From positions 62,001 to 126,000 of the forward strand of contig NZ_VDFY01000162.1 of the NCBI RefSeq assembly GCF_006228125.1: DNA of 64,000 nt. The letters are read 5' to 3'. Positions 36,155 to 45,303 of the stretch are shown here, piece by piece. Every line of letters starts with the position of its first letter. Within the stretch, counting starts at the first letter, position 1. The position numbers were made by a program, and so were the translations under genes. The notes beneath the pieces were generated by a model that saw nothing but the letters and a program-made list of their open reading frames with translations, had not been told where the DNA came from and did no database searches. The DNA comes from Micromonospora orduensis (lineage in GTDB: Bacteria > Actinomycetota > Actinomycetes > Mycobacteriales > Micromonosporaceae).

Positions 36155-36198
36155 CCGCAAATGCGGAAACGGTCCGGTTGCGACATCGCATCCGGACC
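36155..36198. promoter_or_regulatory. Two adjacent palindromes upstream of the enediyne core operon
   Basis: A 13-bp inverted repeat (36171-36183 with 36186-36198, one mismatch, 2-nt spacer) sits next to a shorter CCGCA-AA-TGCGG palindrome (36155-36166). They lie about 150-190 nt upstream of the E3 start in a 259-nt gap (36008-36266). They could be operators for a cluster regulator, or a terminator for the CopC-like gene ending at 36267. Confidence 0.55.
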
Positions 36199-36266
36199 AT
36201 TTCTCACAATGCGGTCGGTCGCCATCGGGAGATGCCGTGGGCCAGCTGGTGGATTCGACACGCGTC

Positions 36267-36812
36267 CTAGGGCCGGCGGGGCTGGGGCCGGTGGATGAGC
36301 ATGACCAGCAGCGCGATGACGGATCCCGCGGCCACGACGGTGAGCACGACGCTGAGCGGGTCGCTACCGAAGTGGTCGTGGCCGCCGGCGGCCGGTTGCG
36401 CGGCATCGGCGGGCGCCGCCGGGGAGGCGATCGACGAGGACACACGGAAACGGTTGGTGCCGGTGAAGGTACGGCCGTCGGCCAGGACGACGTGATAGGC
36501 CAGCACGTAGTCACCGTCGGCCTGGATGGTCACCGGCTTGTCGATCTTCGCACCGGACACCACCGGCGCACCGGACGGCACCAGGTGGCCGCTGCCGTCG
36601 GAGACCCCGATGTGGATCTGCGCGGGCTGCACCGCCTCGTCGAAGGTGAGCGACACCTGGTGGGGTGGCTCGCGCAGGGCCGCGCCGTCGGCCGGGTAGA
36701 CCGGCCCGAGGTCGGCGCCCCGGCTCCCGGCGTACATCAGCACACCGATCGCGACGACGACAACCGCTCCGGCCGCCGCTGCGAGCCTCCCCCACCGGGT
36801 GGTGCGGTTCAT
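36267..36812 (-). CDS. CopC-like membrane-anchored protein
   Basis: A protein of 181 residues: an N-terminal membrane or signal segment (AAAAGAVVVVAIGVLMYAG), a CopC-type beta domain (YPADGAALREPPHQVSLTFDEAVQPAQIHIGVSDGSG to YVLAYHVVLADGRTFTGTNRFRV) and a C-terminal transmembrane helix (SVVLTVVAAGSVIALLVML). CopC domains bind copper outside the membrane. The usual N-terminal copper-ligand histidine is not obvious in this one, so copper binding is uncertain. ATG at 36812 is 5 nt after the stop of the preceding membrane protein gene, and the two are co-transcribed. The longer open frame reads through that gene and is not real. Confidence 0.8.
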   Translation of the reverse strand: MNRTTRWGRLAAAAGAVVVVAIGVLMYAGSRGADLGPVYPADGAALREPPHQVSLTFDEAVQPAQIHIGVSDGSGHLVPSGAPVVSGAKIDKPVTIQADGDYVLAYHVVLADGRTFTGTNRFRVSSSIASPAAPADAAQPAAGGHDHFGSDPLSVVLTVVAAGSVIALLVMLIHRPQPRRP

Positions 36813-36817
36813 CGCCG

Positions 36818-37378
36818 TCAGACCCGGACCAGCTCGCGGGCGCAGGTGCAGACGGTCAACTCCCGCTCGGCATCCTTGGGGCGCAGGTGGAAGTACATGG
36901 CGACCACCATCGGGACGAAGACGATGGTGTTGTAGAACAGGTGCAGCTCGACCCGGGGGTAGAAGTACTGGAGGATGCTGGTCGGCACCGCGGCGCCGAA
37001 CAGGTAGTTGTGAGTCTGTGCCTGGATCAGCAGCAGCAGGTGCTCGATGTGGTGCCAGAACTGGATGGCCAGCGCCACGGTCCACCACGTCCGGGCCCGG
37101 CCGACGAATCCGTCGCGCAGGGCGAACAGGCCGATCAGCATCACGATCGCGTAGCCGTAGTGCAGCAGCTCGGACGACACCAGCCACGGATAGAACTGGC
37201 CGAGAACGCCCCGCGCCTGCGGTCGCGGCTGGTTGAAGGCCCAGATCTGCGCAGCCTGCACCAGGTGCTCGGCCCAGTGGGCCAACACAATGAACATGAA
37301 CACACCGAGAGTCAGTCGATGACCCGCCCCGTTCATCCAACTGACAGAACGCGGGTTGTTTCTCGCTAGCGTGGCCAC
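36818..37378 (-). CDS. Polytopic membrane protein of unknown function
   Basis: A protein of 186 residues with four or five hydrophobic segments (e.g. LTLGVFMFIVLAHWAEHLV, LLHYGYAIVMLIGLFAL, IVFVPMVVAMYF). It is rich in membrane-placed histidines (HWAEH, HHIEHLLLL, HNYLF, ELHLFYN), a pattern seen in metal- or heme-binding membrane enzymes, though no family is recognised. ATG at 37378 lies 54 nt from a good sigma-70-like promoter. It starts a two-gene operon with the CopC-like gene. Confidence 0.75.
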   Translation of the reverse strand: MATLARNNPRSVSWMNGAGHRLTLGVFMFIVLAHWAEHLVQAAQIWAFNQPRPQARGVLGQFYPWLVSSELLHYGYAIVMLIGLFALRDGFVGRARTWWTVALAIQFWHHIEHLLLLIQAQTHNYLFGAAVPTSILQYFYPRVELHLFYNTIVFVPMVVAMYFHLRPKDAERELTVCTCARELVRV

Positions 37379-37431
37379 AAGCCCCTCCGCACCATTTTGA
37401 AGGCACCCGACGGCGCCGACTCAACGATGGG

Positions 37432-37460
37432 ATCATACCGACGGCGACCCATCTCGTAAA
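37432..37460 (-). promoter_or_regulatory. Candidate sigma-70-type promoter for the membrane protein/CopC operon
   Basis: On the minus strand, TTTACG (-35, 37455-37460) and TATGAT (-10, 37432-37437) are separated by 17 nt, 54 nt before the start codon. The rest of the 329-nt divergent gap (37379-37707) is AT-richer than its surroundings. No rightward promoter was identified. Confidence 0.55.
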
Positions 37461-37707
37461 TTGCTCCGATGCGTACCGGACTGCCGTCGCATTGTCCGTC
37501 GTGAGTCGCGATACCGGCCGCTCCGCAGGTTGTGCAAGCATTTTTCCGTGCCCGTCGGCGCGATGCGCGCAAGATTCGACGGAGTGCCCATCACCATCGC
37601 AAAAAGGGTGATTACGCACGTGCGGCGGTGCGCTTTTCTCCCGAATTGCCGGCCCGCCCGTCGCAAGAGCAATCTGGAACATCCCACTGGCCCGATCTAC
37701 CCAGACA

Positions 37708-38652
37708 ATGGCGTCCATGACTCTGCATGATCACCGCCAGGCAATCACCGTGCCGCCGAGCAGCGGGCCCGAGCACCGGGGCCGGATCATCGTCGGCAGC
37801 GTCGTGGCCGGCGTGCTGCTGGCCATCCTCTGGTCGTTCGAGTTCGTCGACCACGTCATCGGCGACAACGTCGCCAACACCCTGCTCGGCCACGACGCCA
37901 AGGCCACCGCCATCGGCGGCACCGTGGCCGGTCTCGCGTTCGCGTTCGTCTCCGGTCTGGCCGGCACGTTCACCGCCTGCAACATCGCCATGGCGGCGTC
38001 CATCGGCCCGATGAGCCAGGCCAGTGCCGACTCCCCCACCCGCAGCGGCCTGCGCAGCATGCTCAAGCCGGTGGGATGGCTGACTCTCGGCATGGTGACG
38101 GTCTCCGGCGTCTACGGCTTCGTCGGAGTGCTCATCGGCGACCGGCTGCCGCAACTGTCGACCGACACGGCCGGCGGCATACCCGTACGCCTCTGGCAGT
38201 CGATGGTGGTGTTCGGCCTGGTGGGTCTGGCCTTCGTCTATCTGGGGCTCGCCGCGCTCGGGATCCTCCCCGACCCGTTCGCCCGACGCCCCGTCGCCCG
38301 CGTGGTCACCCTCGGCGCTCTCGTCGGGGCCTTCCTCATCGGGCGCCCGTATCCGTTGTTCAACAAGCTGTTCCACTGGGCCGTCGACAGTGGCAACCCG
38401 CTGTACGGCGCCGGGGCGTTCATCCTCCAGTCCCTGGGCAACATCGTCATCGTGGCGGCCCTGTTCAGCCTGATCGTGCTGCTCAGCCGGGGGCGTGCCA
38501 TCGTCTGGCTGTCCAGCGACCCGGCCCGCACCGTCGCGGTGACCGGCGCGCTGCTGATCGCCCTGGGCATCTTCACGTTCGTCTACTGGGACGTCCGGCT
38601 GCCCGCCATGTTCGGGCACGGATGGTTCCCCACAATGCCGTACAACAACTGA
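37708..38652 (+). CDS. Polytopic membrane protein of unknown function
   Basis: A protein of 314 residues with about seven to eight hydrophobic segments, e.g. IIVGSVVAGVLLAILWSF, AIGGTVAGLAFAFVSGLAGTF, SMVVFGLVGLAFVYLGLAALGIL and VAVTGALLIALGIFTFVYW. The topology and glycine-rich helices recall DsbD/CcdA- or TauE-type transporters. The only cysteine-containing helix (TACNIAMAASIGP) is not a classic CcdA motif, so the assignment is open. Start options are ATG 37708 or 37717, with no clear ribosome binding site. It is divergent from the other membrane protein and may be a partner in redox or metal handling. It ends in a convergent hairpin. Confidence 0.75.
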   Translation: MASMTLHDHRQAITVPPSSGPEHRGRIIVGSVVAGVLLAILWSFEFVDHVIGDNVANTLLGHDAKATAIGGTVAGLAFAFVSGLAGTFTACNIAMAASIGPMSQASADSPTRSGLRSMLKPVGWLTLGMVTVSGVYGFVGVLIGDRLPQLSTDTAGGIPVRLWQSMVVFGLVGLAFVYLGLAALGILPDPFARRPVARVVTLGALVGAFLIGRPYPLFNKLFHWAVDSGNPLYGAGAFILQSLGNIVIVAALFSLIVLLSRGRAIVWLSSDPARTVAVTGALLIALGIFTFVYWDVRLPAMFGHGWFPTMPYNN

Positions 38653-38663
38653 CGAGGCGTTCG

Positions 38664-38694
38664 GGCCGGCGGGGGCGCACAGCCGCCGCCGGCC
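38664..38694. terminator. Hairpin between convergent genes
   Basis: A perfect 9-bp stem (38664-38672 with 38686-38694) with a 13-nt loop in the 44-nt convergent gap. Confidence 0.55.
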
Positions 38695-38696
38695 GG

Positions 38697-39554
38697 CTAC
38701 GAGTTCGGCATGTGGACGACCCGGAGGTATCCGGGCAGCAGCCACGGTCGGGGCCCGCCGATGATCACGTCGCGGCGCAGCACCGCCGAGAGCATGCTGA
38801 TGCGCCCGAACAGCATGAGATTGAACCGCGCCGGACGGTAGGTGACGCGCGCGTCCAGCGGGGTGCCGGGCGGGGCGATGGTCAACCGGCCGTCCTCCAG
38901 GACGGTCGTGGTCTGCGCGGTGTACGCCGACCGGTACGCCACCGCGACCGGGCGCGCGGGCTGGCGCGCGCCGGTGTCGATGAGGACGCCGTGGTCGTGC
39001 CGCACCATGTCGAGAAAGAACAGGTCGAAGAAGAGCGCGGCCTCGGCCTCCGGCATCGGCCACGGTCGGCCCGCCGCCCGGGCGATGTCCCAGCCGTGGA
39101 CGAGGAGTTCGTTCGTGAGGTGAGCGAACAGGCCCGCGACAGTTACCGACGCTCCGCCGAGCCAGCGGACGACGCTGCCCGGATCCGTGTGCGCGCTGGC
39201 CCGGAGCAGGTGATCGACGGTGTCCGACAGGTCCCGGCACAGCACGTCGGCGTCCCGCTCGGTCAGGTGCCGCATGACGAGCACGTTGAGCGACGAGACA
39301 GTGTCCACTGTCGTCCGTTCCAGCGCACCGGCGAGCCCGGGCACCGGCGGCGGCTCGACATCGGCGTCGACAAGCGAGACGTAGAGCACCGCGATGGACA
39401 GCACGTGCACGGCGGTGTCCGACACGGTCCAATCCTTGGTGACCATGGTGCTCGCCGGCGTCGGGCACGACTTGACAAGCGCGATGAAGCGCTGGGTGGC
39501 CTGGTGCACGGCTGCTCGGGCGTCGGGCCATCGATCGCGGGCGTTCTTCGTCAC
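38697..39554 (-). CDS. Maleylpyruvate isomerase-like (mycothiol-dependent) protein
   Basis: A protein of 285 residues. The N-terminal DinB-like bundle has the metal-type residues in KDWTVSDTAVHVL and NELLVHGWDIARA. The C-terminal part (DARVTYRPARFNLMLFGRISMLSAVLR) looks like an SCP2-type domain. This two-domain form is typical of the TIGR03083 group of mycothiol-dependent enzymes. GTG at 39554 gives the family length; the longer frame has no related sequence. The relation to the enediyne genes is unclear. It could serve thiol conjugation as self-protection or be unrelated. Confidence 0.8.
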   Translation of the reverse strand: MTKNARDRWPDARAAVHQATQRFIALVKSCPTPASTMVTKDWTVSDTAVHVLSIAVLYVSLVDADVEPPPVPGLAGALERTTVDTVSSLNVLVMRHLTERDADVLCRDLSDTVDHLLRASAHTDPGSVVRWLGGASVTVAGLFAHLTNELLVHGWDIARAAGRPWPMPEAEAALFFDLFFLDMVRHDHGVLIDTGARQPARPVAVAYRSAYTAQTTTVLEDGRLTIAPPGTPLDARVTYRPARFNLMLFGRISMLSAVLRRDVIIGGPRPWLLPGYLRVVHMPNS

Positions 39555-39905
39555 CGCACCACTCTCACATCGGACCGGCCGCTGGCGGATCCTCCAGCGT
39601 GCGCAGTTCCGGCATCTGTGCATCGAGACGACACGGACCCCTTGGGCGTGTCCGTCCCCCGTCCGGCAACGCGCGAGGTGGACGCCCCGGCGGGCGATGC
39701 GAGGCTGGCCGCATGACCGAGTGCGACGCCGAGGCCCCACGGCGAGGGTGGGCACCGGCACGAGCGGTCCGCACCACCGCTGGCAGGGACGTACCGGCGG
39801 TGGCCTGAGCGAGCGCCGCCGCTGCGCCGGACGAGCCGGTGTGGCGGCGGTGCTTTCCAGCGGCACCGACCTTCAACCACCGCCTGACGCAGAGACGGGA
39901 TCGGG
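39555..39905. promoter_or_regulatory. Divergent intergenic region
   Basis: 351 nt between the isomerase-like gene and the AhpD-like gene. No promoter pair, hairpin or RNA was recognised. Short open frames here lack a ribosome binding site. Confidence 0.3.
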
Positions 39906-40982
39906 ATGACCACACTGTTCGCGCGCGCGACGCGCCGCGCCGGCCGTTCGCATTTCCGGTACGTGCGCCCGGTGCCGTTCGCCGCGGCCACCGGTCTCGT
40001 GGGCACCGTGTACCGGCGGATCGAGGCGGAGTTCGGAATGCTCGCCCCGCCCCTCGCCCTGCACTCCCCCGCACCGTCGGTGCTGGCGGCCAGCTGGTCG
40101 ATCCTGCGTGAGGTGCTGGTGGTGCCCGGGTTGGTCGCACGCGCGGACAAGGAAGCCGTCGCGGCTGCCGTGTCGCTGGCGAACAACTGCCCGTACTGCG
40201 CCGAGGTGCACAGCACGACGCTGCGGGGGCTGGTACGCGGGAAGGACCCCGAGGCCATCGCCGCGGGCCGTATCGAGGACGTGACCGACGACCGGTTGCG
40301 GACGCTCGCCGGGTGGGCGGTCACGTCCGCCGAGGCTCCCGGCCCGGCCCCCTTCCCCCGCGCTCAGGCGCCGGAGCTGATTGGCACGGTCCTGACGTTC
40401 CAGTACATCAACCGCATGGTCAACGTCTTCCTCCAGGAGTCGCCCCTGCCGCCGGTGCAGGGAATCGCACGTGACGTGGTGCGGCGAGGAGCCGCCCGGG
40501 TGATGCGGCGACTGGCCTCCTCCGCTCCCCTGCCCGGGCTCGACACCGACGACCTCCTCCCCGCCGCGCAGCTGCCCGACGACCTGCGCTGGGCGCAGAG
40601 CCGTCCCTCCATCGCCAACGCCCTGGCCCGTGCGGCCGGCGCGATCGACGAGGCTGGCGAGCGGCGGCTCACGACCGCGGCACGCGACATGGTCCGCGCC
40701 GCCCTGCGGGAACCGGGCCGCGACGCGGGAACGGCGCCGTGGCTCCAGGAGCGGCTCGGCACCCTGCCGGCCAGGGACCGCCCGGCGACCCGCCTCGCTC
40801 TGCTCACCGCCGTCTCGTCGTTCCGCATCACCGATTCGGTCGTCGCGGGCGTACGGGCGACCGGCGCGGACGACGCGGCGCTGATCGAGGTCACGTCGTG
40901 GGCGAGCCTGACCGCTGCCCGCCACATCGCCGCACGTCAGGACATGGGGAACGACGACCACGGCGGGAACCCCGCCGGGTGA
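39906..40982 (+). CDS. AhpD/carboxymuconolactone decarboxylase-fold protein
   Basis: A protein of 358 residues. The AhpD motif NNCPYCAEVHS (CxxC plus His, residues about 96-106) gives a peroxidase-like redox centre as in alkylhydroperoxidase D. A second, degenerate copy of the fold seems to follow (LTAVSSFRITDSV, ASLTAARHIAAR) without cysteines. ATG at 39906 is used. It may detoxify peroxides and is not obviously part of the biosynthesis. The gene ends within a GC-rich region where 40961-40977 and 40971-41035 can form alternative hairpins, probably its terminator. Confidence 0.82.
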   Translation: MTTLFARATRRAGRSHFRYVRPVPFAAATGLVGTVYRRIEAEFGMLAPPLALHSPAPSVLAASWSILREVLVVPGLVARADKEAVAAAVSLANNCPYCAEVHSTTLRGLVRGKDPEAIAAGRIEDVTDDRLRTLAGWAVTSAEAPGPAPFPRAQAPELIGTVLTFQYINRMVNVFLQESPLPPVQGIARDVVRRGAARVMRRLASSAPLPGLDTDDLLPAAQLPDDLRWAQSRPSIANALARAAGAIDEAGERRLTTAARDMVRAALREPGRDAGTAPWLQERLGTLPARDRPATRLALLTAVSSFRITDSVVAGVRATGADDAALIEVTSWASLTAARHIAARQDMGNDDHGGNPAG

Positions 40983-41046
40983 TGTCGTCCGGCCTGCGAC
41001 CGCGCCGCTCGGTCGACCCGGCGGGTGGACACGACACGGTCACGCC

Positions 41047-43080
41047 TCAGGGGCAGGGTGTACGCGCGCAGACGTCGATGACCTCTCCGGTGAGCAGGAA
41101 GACCGCCTTCTGCCGCTGGGCGCCGGACTGGGCGCGCGGAAACTCGTGTGGATCGTCGCCGTACTCCGGCCCGGCCGGGGCGAGGTTGGTCGACGGTGGC
41201 GCGTACGCCGCGCCGCTGTTCCAGACCACCATCGCTGAGCCGGTGTACGGGTAGCTGCGGATCGGCGCGATGCCCCAGTACGGCCGCACGTCAGGTGACC
41301 AGCCGTCGGCGAGCGCCGGGGTGTGCAGGCGGGCGCCGATGGTGCGCGCCTGCACCTCGGCCGCCGCGGGCGAGACCTGGTGGTCCCCGAAGGCCACGTG
41401 CATGAGCACCTGGTGTGCCGGGGTGTTCGGCAACGGCCGGTCGGTCATGTGCTGGGCGTACCCGTTGGCCTCGGAGCGGTCCCACAGCATCTGGAGCAGC
41501 GCGAGGATCAGCTGCTGGTCGACCTTGTCCGGGTAGTAGCCGTCCAGGACCGTCTGGAACGGCGCGAAGTCCACGCTGCGTTGCAGCAGCGTGGAGTAGT
41601 TCATCGCCGGTACGCCGAGCACCGACCGGGTCCAGTCCTGGGCGATGGCGGTGAGCGCGCCGCCGTTGATGCCGCCCTGACTGTTGCCGTCGTAGTGCAG
41701 CCCGCCGGCCACGTCGATAAGCGGTCCTGCCCTGTCGTCCCGGAACGCCGGGTGGGCGGCGAACCCGCGGGGGTGGATCATCGCGCGGCCCAGGAAGAGG
41801 AAGTTCAGGAAGCTCTGCTGCAACCTGTCCGCCACGGCGGGGAAGGCGCTGAGGTCGGTGAAGGCGCCGGCCACGTAGGGCACGTCGGCGGCGGCCATGC
41901 CGATCCAGCTGGTCGCGCAGAAGGTGAAGTCGTACGTGTTCGACATCGTCTTCACGTTTCCGGCGTTGATCTCGGTGGGCCTGCCGAGCAGACCGTGGCC
42001 GTAGAGCGAGAGGTGCGCCGGCCTCGCGGCGGAGGCACTGCGCGGGATGTTGCAGACGAAGTCCGCCGCCGTTGTCACTCCGGACGGCGTGGGCAGGGCG
42101 TTCGGCGTCGGTGGCGTTCCGCCGCCGCCGAGCGGCCCGTAGTGCAGCCGGGAGCCGGGCCCGCCGTCGCCGGTCAGGTACGACGGCACGCCGATGGTTC
42201 CGGTCACCTGCCGGGCGATCAGCGGATCCTGCTCGGGCGCGTAGTCGGTCACCTGGGTGACGGTGAACGAGGGTGCGGCCCGGCGGAGGTCGGCGAAGGC
42301 GCTGTCCCGCATCGCCAGCATCCGCCCGGTCAGGCCCTGTCGGCTGGCCACTGTGAAATCCCAGGCCAGGTAGAGGCTGTGCCGCTTGACGCCGGTCCGG
42401 TTCAGGTCGGCGATGATCCGCTTCATCTGCGGGACGCGTGGGTCCCGATGGCCGAGGCCGACGCCCTTGGCGTACGCCGTGAACGCCTTCGGCGCCGGGA
42501 TCGACGCCCCCGTGCTGTCGCGCATACCGCGCAGGCCGACGACGTACCGGGTGCCCTCGGCCAGCGCCACCGCCGGCCGGATGATCAGCGACTGCCGGTC
42601 CGGCTGGCCGGCGGCGTGCGCGTCCGGCTCGGCCCAGTAGGGGGTGCGCTTCCCGGTGCGGGTGTCGAGCAGCACGATCGGCGCGTCCGGCGCCAGCGAG
42701 CGGCCGATGTCGGTGACCGGTGCGATCCGGGTCGCCGTGGCGTCGAGGCCGGGCACCCGCACCAGGATCGGTGAACCGGGGCTGAACCCGTCCTGCCGGT
42801 TCCATTCCGTCGGGTCGATCGGCGTCCCCTGGACGTTGGCGGGCATCGCGGAGGTCGCGAACCGCACCCGCTTGCCGGTGGGGCTGGTCCGGTCCGGCAC
42901 GGTGAAGTAGTCGTTCGGGAACGGCAGCAGACAGGCCGTCGGGTCGATGGGGTCGCAGGCCGGCTGCCCGGCGGGCGCGGAAGTCGCCGGGGGCGCCGCG
43001 GCGGCGCCGGCGCCGACCAGGACGGTGCCCGCCGTCACCAGCACGGACACGGCGAGACCGAGCCGTCGGTGTGGGGTCAC
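41047..43080 (-). CDS. Secreted alpha/beta-hydrolase
   Basis: A protein of 677 residues with a clear signal peptide (basic VTPHRR, then LGLAVSVLVTAGTVLVGAGAA, cleavage near AAA-APP). The nucleophile elbow is DGNSQGG (GxSxG), and a LYGHGLLG oxyanion-type loop precedes it. The C-terminal region has a late histidine in the FGDHQVSPA segment. It is probably an exported esterase, lipase or peptidase of a large actinobacterial family without known substrate. GTG at 43080 follows AAGGAG. It is transcribed alone from a good promoter, and its role relative to the clusters is unknown. Confidence 0.83.
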   Translation of the reverse strand: MTPHRRLGLAVSVLVTAGTVLVGAGAAAAPPATSAPAGQPACDPIDPTACLLPFPNDYFTVPDRTSPTGKRVRFATSAMPANVQGTPIDPTEWNRQDGFSPGSPILVRVPGLDATATRIAPVTDIGRSLAPDAPIVLLDTRTGKRTPYWAEPDAHAAGQPDRQSLIIRPAVALAEGTRYVVGLRGMRDSTGASIPAPKAFTAYAKGVGLGHRDPRVPQMKRIIADLNRTGVKRHSLYLAWDFTVASRQGLTGRMLAMRDSAFADLRRAAPSFTVTQVTDYAPEQDPLIARQVTGTIGVPSYLTGDGGPGSRLHYGPLGGGGTPPTPNALPTPSGVTTAADFVCNIPRSASAARPAHLSLYGHGLLGRPTEINAGNVKTMSNTYDFTFCATSWIGMAAADVPYVAGAFTDLSAFPAVADRLQQSFLNFLFLGRAMIHPRGFAAHPAFRDDRAGPLIDVAGGLHYDGNSQGGINGGALTAIAQDWTRSVLGVPAMNYSTLLQRSVDFAPFQTVLDGYYPDKVDQQLILALLQMLWDRSEANGYAQHMTDRPLPNTPAHQVLMHVAFGDHQVSPAAAEVQARTIGARLHTPALADGWSPDVRPYWGIAPIRSYPYTGSAMVVWNSGAAYAPPSTNLAPAGPEYGDDPHEFPRAQSGAQRQKAVFLLTGEVIDVCARTPCP

Positions 43081-43149
43081 ACGCTTCTCCTTTGACAGTG
43101 GACGGTGGATCGCCGCGGGGTCGGCCATGGCGGATCGACTGTGGTGTTC

Positions 43150-43178
43150 TTCCTACGCTCGTGAAGAGATCTCAGCAA
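43150..43178 (-). promoter_or_regulatory. Candidate sigma-70-type promoter for the secreted hydrolase
   Basis: On the minus strand, TTGCTG (-35, 43173-43178) and TAGGAA (-10, 43150-43155) are 17 nt apart, about 70 nt before the GTG start. It lies in the 243-nt divergent gap before the acyl-CoA oxidase-like gene. Confidence 0.5.
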
Positions 43179-43323
43179 GGCGCGAGGATCACCTGACGGT
43201 CGGGCCGGCGCCGCGGAAACCGTGTCTCGTCTCACCGTGATCTTCGGCCGGATCACGACGACGTCCCGGTAGTCTTGATCGGGTCCAGACTGTGCGCATA
43301 TGTCCCCGATCCGAGGGGTGACC

Positions 43324-45303
43324 ATGACTGACGACAAGTCCGGCCGTATCGACCTCGCACGCCTGCGGGAACTACTCGACGGTCCGTGGGCCAAGGTTCG
43401 CAACGCGCACCGGGACCACCTCGACGAGCGCTTCCTCCCGGTCTACGGCGAGACCGGTGACCAGGCACGTGAGCGGATCACCCGACTGCTCACCGAACTC
43501 CCCGCCGAGCTGGGAATGGCGTCGGCCTTCCCCACCGAGTACGGCGGCAGCGCCGACGTCGGCGGCTCGATCATCGCCAGCGAGATGCTGGCGCAGGTCG
43601 ACCTGTCGCTGATGGTCAAGGCGGGCGTGCAGTGGGGCCTGTTCGGCGGGGCTGTCGCGGCCCTCGGCACCCGACGGCACCACGACGCCTACCTCCGGGA
43701 CATCGTCTCGGGCAAGACCTTCGGCTGCTTCGCCATGACCGAGACCGGGCACGGCTCCGATGTCCAGCAACTGCGCACCACCTGCACGTACGACCCGCGG
43801 ACGCAGACCTTCGACCTGCACACCCCGCACGAGGCGGCCCGCAAGGACTACATCGGCAACGCCGCCCGGGACGGGCGGATGGCGGTCGTCTTCGCGCAGC
43901 TGATCACGAACGGTGAGCGGCACGGCGTACACGCGTGGTTGGTGCCGATCCGCGACGCGCAGGGCAAACCGCTGCCCGGGGTGCGCATCGGGGACGCCGG
44001 TCCGAAGGCCGGCCTGCTCGGCGTGGACAACGGGCGGCTCACCTTCGACCACGTACAGGTGCCGAGGGACATGCTGCTCGACCGCTACGGTCAGGTCGCC
44101 GAGGACGGGACGTACTCCAGCCCGATCGAGAACGACTCCCGGCGCTTCTTCACCATGCTCGGCACCCTGGTCCGCGGCCGGGTGAGCGTGGGCGGCGCCG
44201 CGTCGGCGGCCACGAAGTCGGCGCTGACCATCGCGGTGCGCTACGGCGACATACGGCGCCAGTTCGGCACGCCCGACGCGGAGCGGGAGGTGCTGCTCAA
44301 CGACTACCTGGCCCACCAGCGCAAGCTGCTGCCCGCCCTGGCCACCACGTACGCGCTGCACTTCGCCCAGACCGAGCTGGTGGCCGCGCTCAGTGAGGTG
44401 CAGGGCGGCGACGGGCCGGTCGACGAACACCGGCAACGGGAGCTGGAGTCCCGTGCCGCCGGTCTCAAGGCCGCGCAGACGTGGCACGCGACCCGGACCA
44501 TCCAGATGTGCCGCGAGGCGTGCGGTGGCGCCGGCTACCTGGCGGAGAACCGGCTACCCAGCCTGAAGGCCGACACCGACGTCTTCACCACCTTCGAGGG
44601 TGACAACACGGTGCTGTTGCAGCTGGTGGCCAAGGGACTGCTCACCGGCTACCGGGACGAGTTCGGCTCGCTTGACGGCTGGGGGCGCGCCTCCTTCGTC
44701 GCCGAGCAGGTCCGCGAGATGGTGCTCGAACGCACCGCCGCGCGGTCGCTCATCGAACGGCTGATCGGCGCCGTGCCCGGTCGCGACGAGGAGGTCGCCG
44801 TCACCGACCGCGGCTGGCAGCTCAAGGCCTTCGAGGACCGCGAGAGGCACCTCCTGGACGGCGCGGTCCGCCGCCTGCGGGGCGGCGCGGCCACGAAGAA
44901 GGACCGGCCCTTCGACATCTTCAACGACGTCCAGGACCACGTCCTGACCGTGGCCTCCGCGCACATCGACCGGATCACCCTGGAGGCGTTCGTCGCCGGC
45001 ATCGAGGAGACCGCCGACCCGGCGGTCCGGGCGCTGCTCTCCCGGGTCTGTGACCTGTACGCGCTAAGCGTCATCGAGGCCAACAAGGGATGGTTCCTGG
45101 AGCACGGCCGTCTCACGCCGGCACGCGCCAAGGCCGTCACGGGCGTGGTCAACGCTCTGCTCAAGGAGCTACGCCCACACATGCGCACCCTCGTCGACGG
45201 TTTCGCCATCCCGGACTCGTGGCTGCACGCCGCGATCCTGCGCGAGGAACCCCAGCGGCAGGAGACCATGGCCGCCCACGGGTCGACACCACCGGCGGGG
45301 TGA
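43324..45303 (+). CDS. Acyl-CoA dehydrogenase/oxidase
   Basis: A protein of 659 residues of the acyl-CoA oxidase/dehydrogenase fold: GGSIIASEMLAQVDLSLMVKAGVQWGLFGGAV, then the FAD motif CFAMTETGHGSDVQQLRTTCTYD, then QMCREACGGAGYLAENRLPSLKADTDVFTTFEGDN. The length and the extra C-terminal helical domain match the peroxisomal-type acyl-CoA oxidases found in actinobacteria, which make enoyl-CoA from acyl-CoA using oxygen. ATG at 43324 follows GAGGGG; an earlier ATG at 43300 is less likely. It is convergent with the NRPS-cluster P450, 28 nt away, and may mark the left edge of the NRPS cluster or be a general lipid gene. Confidence 0.88.
   Translation: MTDDKSGRIDLARLRELLDGPWAKVRNAHRDHLDERFLPVYGETGDQARERITRLLTELPAELGMASAFPTEYGGSADVGGSIIASEMLAQVDLSLMVKAGVQWGLFGGAVAALGTRRHHDAYLRDIVSGKTFGCFAMTETGHGSDVQQLRTTCTYDPRTQTFDLHTPHEAARKDYIGNAARDGRMAVVFAQLITNGERHGVHAWLVPIRDAQGKPLPGVRIGDAGPKAGLLGVDNGRLTFDHVQVPRDMLLDRYGQVAEDGTYSSPIENDSRRFFTMLGTLVRGRVSVGGAASAATKSALTIAVRYGDIRRQFGTPDAEREVLLNDYLAHQRKLLPALATTYALHFAQTELVAALSEVQGGDGPVDEHRQRELESRAAGLKAAQTWHATRTIQMCREACGGAGYLAENRLPSLKADTDVFTTFEGDNTVLLQLVAKGLLTGYRDEFGSLDGWGRASFVAEQVREMVLERTAARSLIERLIGAVPGRDEEVAVTDRGWQLKAFEDRERHLLDGAVRRLRGGAATKKDRPFDIFNDVQDHVLTVASAHIDRITLEAFVAGIEETADPAVRALLSRVCDLYALSVIEANKGWFLEHGRLTPARAKAVTGVVNALLKELRPHMRTLVDGFAIPDSWLHAAILREEPQRQETMAAHGSTPPAG

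Noticed and set aside
39713..39808. A possible 31-codon small gene
   Set aside because: It has no convincing ribosome binding site, no conserved feature and sits in a divergent promoter region.
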